Positions 57,901 through 64,000 of a DNA stretch of 64,000 nt are shown here, piece by piece. The DNA lies in the NCBI RefSeq assembly GCF_011397635.1, contig NC_064771.1, positions 18,229,379 through 18,293,378 on the forward strand. The letters run 5' to 3'. Below the pieces are notes generated by a model that saw only the letters and a list, made by a program, of their open reading frames with translations, was not told where the DNA came from and searched no databases. This DNA is from Epinephelus fuscoguttatus. Lineage: Eukaryota; Chordata; Actinopteri; Perciformes; Serranidae. Every line of letters begins with the position of its first letter. Position 1 is the first letter of the stretch. The translations under genes and the position numbers were made by a program.

Positions 57901-59268
57901 GTGCATTGTCTTTGAATGCTATGAGTAGTGAAGCTAATTTGTGTACTCGTGTTTTAAATTTTCGCTATTAAGCCATGTTTAAAGTGTGTTTTGCCATGTT
58001 AAATCATCAACCTATTTTTTATATTATCTGAAACCACACATGAGAAATAAAGACCTTTGAATATATATTCATTACACACAGTTTTATTTTCATTAAAGGG
58101 ATCCAAGGCCTTCACAAAAGGGTTGACTCTTGGTAGCTATACAGTACTAACACAACACACAACGACAACAGAAACAACACAGAGGACTTGTGTGAACGAG
58201 TGAAAAGACAAATAAATAAGAGTTTAAGTAGACATTTCATATGAGATCAAACCGAGATGCATCAACAAAACCAATAGCCAGAGGGAAGTGAGCAGAGGCT
58301 TAAAACCCTGCAAAGTACAGTAACGCTTTTGTACAATACTCGATTCATTTCTGCAAGTAGCTGATTGTCTATAGGCTTTATTTTTGGTCATGCACAGATG
58401 ATGTCATTGCTATTGTATTGACAGTGTTGCAATAATTTCACAGTTCTTCCATGTTTATCTCCTCTGCCTCCAGCTTTGATTGTCAGTCTCTTAAGTGTTT
58501 GCATTTGATTGTTTGAAGGCTTTTTGTTTGCTGTGTAATGATGCTTGATTGTCACTGGCTGATGGTTCTTTACAAAAAGGTCCCTGCCAATCCAACATAT
58601 GTATCACTGCTAAATCTGTAACTGAACTGCTAATGTTTTTCTTTTGATAGATCCGGTAAAATATATATATGTATATAAAACAAACAGAAAAACTAATTGA
58701 TTTACTGTAGTTTTTTGGCAAAACTCATCTGTAATTATGTATATTTTTATGTTCAGCTTTGTATCAGACATATCTAATACAAAGCTGAGACAGGGTGCAT
58801 CCCTAATGATATTGTTTTTGTGCTTTGAGGATGATTTGAGTCCACAACGTGCTACATTCTTCCCTCCAATAACATCTGACAATATTCCACACTTATCTTC
58901 ATCATACACGGATGTCTGTACAAAAATATGCAATATCAGTCTTAGTGTAATGTTGCTGGCAGGGGAGGCAGGATGTACCTTGTTTTTGTTTTTTATGGTA
59001 TGTTTTTTTTTAAGTTTTAGTAAAAGTGATTGCCATAAGCAAGTCTAAAATCTTCACAGTAGCCTCACACAGCTTAGGGAACAAGCTTGCTATCACAATA
59101 TCATTGAGCTGCTCAAGTAACAAGAAACTGTGGTTACACTTCACAATACAGACATCTGCTGGCATTTACTTAGTACTACTCAATCACTTACTGAAGCAGT
59201 TGTGTGTGGTAGAATTCTAGTGATAACCGTGCCATTTGTTCTGCATGTATGAGCAAAAAAATCCTACA
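57901..59268. other. Intergenic, no gene recognised
   Basis: Possibly part of the long 3' flank of the Pax6-like gene (minus strand). Contains a TATATATATGTATATA stretch near 58660. No supported feature. Confidence 0.35.
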
Positions 59269-60850
59269 TTTAAAGAAGCAGTGTGCAGGATTTAGTGCCA
59301 TCTAGTGGTGCGGCCAGCTGAAACTTTTCCTGTGTTCCAAGTGTGAACTCCAACTTAGGATTTCTTCAGTGTTCATTGCGCGGGAGGTTTTTACAGAGAG
59401 CCGATGTATCTGCAGAGGTCTCTTCCCCTCTAAAACAAACTGAACCAGTGATTTAAACTGGTAAAACACTGAATAAAGCAGTTTCATGCTAAAAATCAGT
59501 GTTTTTCCAATGCTATCCAGCATATGGTGGACTTCTTTCTCTGATAATGTAAGATTTGAAGCTGGAAAATCCACAGAGGTCTCTTCCTCTCAAAAACAAA
59601 AGTGAATTAATACCAGTAAAGACACTGAATAAATCAGTGTTCTCAGCAAGCAATCATCATTTAAACGTATTGGCTATATTTAGCTCCAATTTAGTCTAGC
59701 TCCATGTAACCCAAATCTAGCCGATTTAATTTTGAAATTGATTAAATGTAATTTTCGCCATTACAGATGGCGGTAGTAATTAAAATATGTTTATCTCCAT
59801 TTTTTGGACATGGTCTCTACATAGCTGTATAATTGATGACATCTACACTTTGGCTATGGTTAGACATCTACCAAATTTTCACTGACAGCCCAAATTCAGC
59901 CGTGATTTAGCCTAGACGTCAGGTCTTCTTGTAGACGGCTATTAGACGTTTTTTAAACCAAAAAATGCTTGCTGGGTTGTGTTACAAATCAATGTTTCTC
60001 CAACGCAGATGGGCTGCTAGACCAACACCTGCTAATGTGTGCTCACATTTATTCTCTGGTAACTTATAATCTAAACGTTCAGGAGGTTTTTACTGGGAGC
60101 TGAATTATCCACAGAGGTCTCTTCCTCTCCAAAACAAACAGACCCAGTGACTTAGACTGGTTAAAACACTAAATAAAGCAGTTTCATATTACAAATCTGT
60201 GTTTCTCGGATGCTATTCGGCACGTCGCAGACCCAGCTGAATGTTTAGGTTTTTACTAGAAGCTGAAATATCCGCAGAGGTCTCTTCCTCTGTAAAACAG
60301 GTGATCAAAAACCAGTAAAAACTCTGAAAGAGGCAGTTTCACGTTACAAATCAGTGTTTTTCCAACGCTACTCGACACATTGCAGATGGGCTGCTAATGC
60401 CTCTAATAATTTATAATCCAAACCTTCAGGAGGTTTTTACCGGGAGCTGAATTATCCGCAGAGGTCTCTTCCTCTCCAAAACAAACACACCCACTGATTT
60501 AAACGAATAAAAACACTGAAAAAAGCCGTTTCATGTTAAAAATCAATGTTTTTCCAATGCTGTTCGGCTTGTCACGGAGGGGCTGCTAAGTATGGTGGCC
60601 AACGCAAAAACACAAATGGCCCTCTGTAGAGTCAATGTTTGGTTTGTCCCTTCTGGGCTGCTGTAGAAACATGGCGGACTCCGTGGATGACGACCTGCTC
60701 CCTATGTAGATACAAATGGCTCATTCTAAGGTAACGAAACCATGACGATTCTTATTTTCAGGTCATTATTCACTAAAGAAAACATACTTATTATATTATA
60801 TTCCATTTCTACAAATAAATCCCCCTGAATCTTACACACTGGACCTTTAA
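59269..60850. mobile_element. Composite DNA element with internal tandem repeats and nested insertion
   Basis: Ends are inverted (left TTTAAAGAAGCAGTGTGCAG; right, inverse, TTTAAAGGTCCAGTGTGTAA), both overlapping TTAA. Inside, a unit of about 150-190 bp (AGGTTTTTAC.GGGAGCTGA, GCAGAGGTCTCTTCCTCT, AAAACAAAC, CAGTTTCATGTTACAAATCA) is repeated about five times. The second unit is interrupted at 59650-59980 by another element with CAGCAAGCA/TGCTTGCTG ends. No transposase. Confidence 0.65.
59650..59980. mobile_element. Nested short element with CAGCAAGCA ends
   Basis: Starts CTCAGCAAGCAATCA and ends AAAATGCTTGCTGGG, so it has 9-bp terminal inverted repeats about 330 bp apart, and it splits a repeat unit of the host element. 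It is therefore younger than the host copy. Confidence 0.55.
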
Positions 60851-61563
60851 ATTTATGGGCTGAGAGTTTGTAGTAACATCAGGCCGACTTTCTGAACTCT
60901 TTAGAATTCAAACCTCAAAGCAGTCCTCTGCCACCTCTATCGATAAAAGTTGTTAAAACATACATAACAAGCACTCAAAAGTCTGCTTACTGGCTCTCCA
61001 GAGCTTTCAACCACATCTCACGGTGTGTTTAAAGGTTTAGGCAGACACGTTTTCAGTCTAAATGAAAGCCAAAATGTTTAAAACAATAACATATCGTAAA
61101 ACATTTGAAGGCTCCAGTGCTTATTCTCAACTACCAAGTGATAAAAAGCACCGTTAAATGTTGCAACTCTGCACAGTGTGACCTAAACCCTAAGTAAAGC
61201 CTGAATCTAATCCTGACTCTAATTTAATCCTGAACACACCTCAGACTAATCCTATTTCTAATCCTGACCTCAGCCCTATGATTTAACACACTATCCAAAC
61301 AAAAAGTTCAACCCTATAATACTAAGCAAATACCAGTATGACCCGAGTACTGTCAAGTGCAACCAAAGCTGCTCTTGGCTGAATTTGTAAACATTTAATG
61401 CATTTCGGGGTCTGCAACTCATTGAGGCCCCCCTTTATAGCTCAGTCCTGTGCTTCTTTAAAACCCGTGAGTCCCCATATTGTTTTCTCGACACTTTTTT
61501 GTTACATGCCCTTTTTTTCCCTCCTCCTTTAGCTTTCGCCGGTCTGCAGCGATTGTCTGTTGT

Positions 61564-61664
61564 TCACTGTAATCTGGCCCAGTACTGACCCAGGTTATGA
61601 CTCATGCTCTGCTGCTCAGTTCCTGGAACCTGGACCGGCACTGAAACGCCGGGCGATATGAGCC
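61564..61664 (-). CDS. Pax6-like terminal exon
   Basis: Encodes LISPGVSVPVQVPGTEQQ to GQYWARLQ and TGA at 61566-61564. Compared with PAX6 it has a few extra residues between VPG and the QYW motif and Ala for Pro in QYWPRLQ. Confidence 0.88.
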
Positions 61665-61945
61665 CTGGGTGGAAGAGAGGCAGAAGACAAACAAAGTCAT
61701 TTAGCAGAGTTTCATTTACTGTGCACTGCAGCAAGCAAACATAACAGACACACACAGAGTAAATGTCTCCACCCCTGTTGAATAAACCTATATCTACCTC
61801 AGATACACTCACCGGTGTTGGAGTTGGCTGAAGACGGAGTCTGCAGATGAGGGGAGGAGTACGCCGATGAGTCAAAGCTGCGCGGAGCAGAGGGGGATGG
61901 AGGCAACATGCAGGAGTAGGAGGAGGCCGACTGGGGAGGAATAGA
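61564..61945 (-). CDS. Divergent Pax6-family gene (pax10/pax6.2-type), last two exons
   Basis: Two minus-strand exons, 61945-61813 and 61664-61564, joined in phase 1, encode the C-terminal transactivation region of a Pax6-type factor. The first has QSASSYSCMLPPSPSAPRSF and SPHLQTPSSANSNTG; the second has LISPGVSVPVQVPG and ends GQYWARLQ. The intron position (before LISPG) is the same as in PAX6. Teleost pax6a and pax6b are almost unchanged from human here (ending SQYWPRLQ), while this copy has several substitutions and an insertion, so it is probably the divergent paralogue that lacks a paired domain (pax10, also called pax6.2 or pax6.3). The homeobox and upstream exons lie beyond the right edge. 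A DNA-binding nuclear regulator, in the family active in eye and brain. Confidence 0.85.
61813..61945 (-). CDS. Pax6-like penultimate exon
   Basis: 133 nt, phase 0 to 1, acceptor CTTTCAG and donor gtgagt. Encodes the SYSCMLP.SPS block of the Pax6 PST region. Confidence 0.87.
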
Positions 61946-64000
61946 CTGAAAGAGTGGAGGAGAGAAGTGGGAAGATTTAGGTTAGATTTATATTGAAATA
62001 ACAAACTATATTATCTAAGAAAACCTCTTTCAAACATTGTACATAGCCATTGCTGTCCACTGCACCCTGTACTGTAAAGGCAGTTTAAAGTAATGACATC
62101 AGTTTAACCACATGGAGGCACTAAAGTAGCGTTGTATGGTAGGAGAAAAGCAGAGCAGTAGCCCAAAGTACATGCAGATTTATTTCACTTCCTTTCTGAT
62201 CTTTATGTTCGGCTGTTCTTTCTTCCTCCATTGAAACTTTTAATTATAATCAATAAATCAATATTTTTATATTATTGTTGTTACTATTTTGTGCCGACCA
62301 CTGGAAGACTAATAACTGTCTGGGTAGTCAAATAAGGAAGAAAGGATAACTAAACAAGAATCAAGAGACAAACTGAAAAGTCCGCACATGGTGATTTATG
62401 CAGAAAACAATATTATTATTTTTTTTAGCCTTTATTTGATAGGACAGACAAGCGTGAAAGGGGGAGAGAGAGGGAGTGACATGCAGCAAAGGGCCACGGG
62501 CTGGAGTTGAACCCGGGCCGCTGCGATAACAGCATTGTACATGGGGCACCTGCTCTACCACTAAACCACCGACACCCCAGAAAACAATATTTAATGCATA
62601 GATGTTGAATTATATTTTTAATTTAATGACTCCTGCACCCGTGCAGAGGGGCTGCCCATTAGGGGGAAAACCTGGTGCCCAGGCACTATAGGGGGCAGGG
62701 CCCATGGAGCAGTGATCATGTTTATCCTAAATATAAGCCATGATTCATGTATTGATTCATTCATGATTCAATATTCACCATTACCTCATTAAAACAACAA
62801 ATTTATTGCTGCCTCAGTTAAAATGTAGCCTCTTTCATAATGAACCCCCCCCCCCCCCTTTTCCTGAAAATAATATATGAGTCATTTTTGGTGTGCAACG
62901 TGGGAGGCCCGCCACATGACCTGAGAAATTTACTGATCTAAGCTAAAAGACAACAAGCATGTGCATGCCTAGTTTATATGTAACAGATTTGTAGAAGGCC
63001 AGTTTACTGGAGCTTGTCAAGGGCCGAGCCATTTCAGTGGGCAGACCTGCCGGTGCATGAACATGTGAAATAAAGAAATAAAACACTGTGTATTTCAGAC
63101 TGCTGTTGGGACCGGGCTGATAAATTTGATGCATTCAAAGCAATGTAGATGATAAATAATGTGATTTGTCCTCCCTAGTGTCTGAAGCTTTAATAAATCT
63201 GATCTATCTGATTTAATTCCTGATGATCTTCAAACAATGGCTAGAGCTTTATATTCTTTGTGCTCCTCACGCAGTGAAGCTTTAACACCAAAATGTTGCT
63301 TAGACAGTTGAAAATCTGCTTTAAAAACTTTTCCAGATCAAGAAACAGTTGCAAGGGTGTACAATGGAGGGGCCACATGAAACTGCCAGAAAATTCTGAG
63401 CATCACACTTAATTCCCCGCATTTTCACATTTCTTTATCCAAAAATGTGTGTATTTTCTGCATCAATTTATGATGTATTGTATATGTCTTTCACAATGAT
63501 AAAATAAAAGTCCTCTACTATTTTCACGTTTTTTATTGGGGGGACAAATGCACGTTCTAAATACTGAGGGGGACGTGGCCCCTGTGTCCCCCTGAAATCC
63601 ATGGCACTGAACTATTCTAGGTAGATGGCGAGTTGTTTCATTTCCATTACCACCAGGAAGCCCTCATATTAGAGTAATGGCTGAGGCTATTTTTGTTATA
63701 CAAATGTCACACTTACACCTAATCAGAATCTAGATTTTAGAGGTTGTTTTTGACATATCGCCATTTTTTAAATCATATCACTAAATTCACATACTCCCAA
63801 ATTTGCTTCCCTTGGCCTGTTTTTTTAGGATTGAACGTCACATTTAGATTACCTACTGCTCATATTAATATAATTATAACTAGGGGGAGACATCCCAGGG
63901 TGAAATTTTTAACCAATAGATATCACCATGAAACTTCCCCAGTTTATTACTTACAGACAAGAAGAATTATTTTTTACATTACAAGTTTTCTGAAATTGTA
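61946..64000. other. Intron of the Pax6-like gene, no further exon seen
   Basis: No homeobox or PST-type exon could be read on the minus strand before the edge. Contains one SINE (62405-62580), a 14-nt C run near 62845 and AT-rich filler. Confidence 0.5.
62405..62580 (-). mobile_element. tRNA-derived SINE, minus orientation
   Basis: T-rich tail, body (GGGAGTGACATGCAGCAAAG), box B inverse (GTTGAACCCGGGCCGC) and box A inverse (CTGCTCTACCACTAAACCAC). Same family as 22861-23055 and nearly full length. Confidence 0.8.

Noticed and set aside
61564-62004. Single 146-codon open frame over the Pax6-like exons
   Set aside because: Only its end is the true terminal exon. The upstream part is read in the wrong frame through an intron and the penultimate exon; the spliced model restores the Pax6 text.
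1-64000. CRISPR arrays, operons, rRNA genes, viral genomes
   Set aside because: None seen. The window is vertebrate-type nuclear DNA; the regular repeats are minisatellites and transposons without spacers of CRISPR type.

Overview
The window looks like nuclear DNA of a ray-finned (teleost, probably percomorph) fish. It holds intron-rich vertebrate genes of the carbonic anhydrase IV, MMP25 and Pax6 families. The space between exons is filled with typical fish repeats: tRNA-derived SINEs, Tc1-like, hAT-like and Harbinger-like remnants, an L2-like LINE tail and a Penelope-like fragment. There is no sign of prokaryotic or organellar DNA. All gene models below were built by hand from splice sites, phase and protein similarity recalled from the families; no database search was possible.

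Layout. (1) 2048-17125, plus strand: 12 exons that join in frame into one alpha-carbonic anhydrase (CA) chain with two consecutive CA domains and a C-terminal GPI-type tail. The 5' end lies outside the window. This tandem-domain architecture is the most interesting feature seen. (2) 17126-27760: intergenic, mostly repeats. (3) 27.8-30.84 kb, plus strand: a complete single-domain CA4-like gene (311 aa) with a TATA-like promoter, a 5' non-coding exon and a GPI tail. It carries Lys at the usual His64 proton-shuttle position. (4) 30.85-37.78 kb: intergenic, with several structured transposon remnants. (5) 37777-53256, minus strand: a complete mmp25 (MT6-MMP, leukolysin) gene in 10 coding exons (571 aa) plus a 5' non-coding exon. 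Its furin site is encoded by an (AGG)7 triplet run, and its introns hold a 1.5 kb GT-rich minisatellite and a (CA)27 array. (6) 53.6-61.56 kb: intergenic. (7) 61564-61945, minus strand: the last two exons of a divergent Pax6-family gene (pax10/pax6.2-type). The rest of that gene lies beyond the right edge.

Functional reading. The CA genes encode extracellular, membrane-anchored enzymes for CO2/bicarbonate exchange at the cell surface. MMP25 is a GPI-anchored pericellular metalloprotease, convergent with the CA genes. The Pax6-like gene encodes a transcription factor. Nothing in the sequence shows that these genes work in one pathway; their proximity is best treated as a syntenic block. Repeats occupy much of the non-coding space, and several (fold-back Tc1 copies, hAT-like elements with intact duplications, perfect hairpins) are individually notable.
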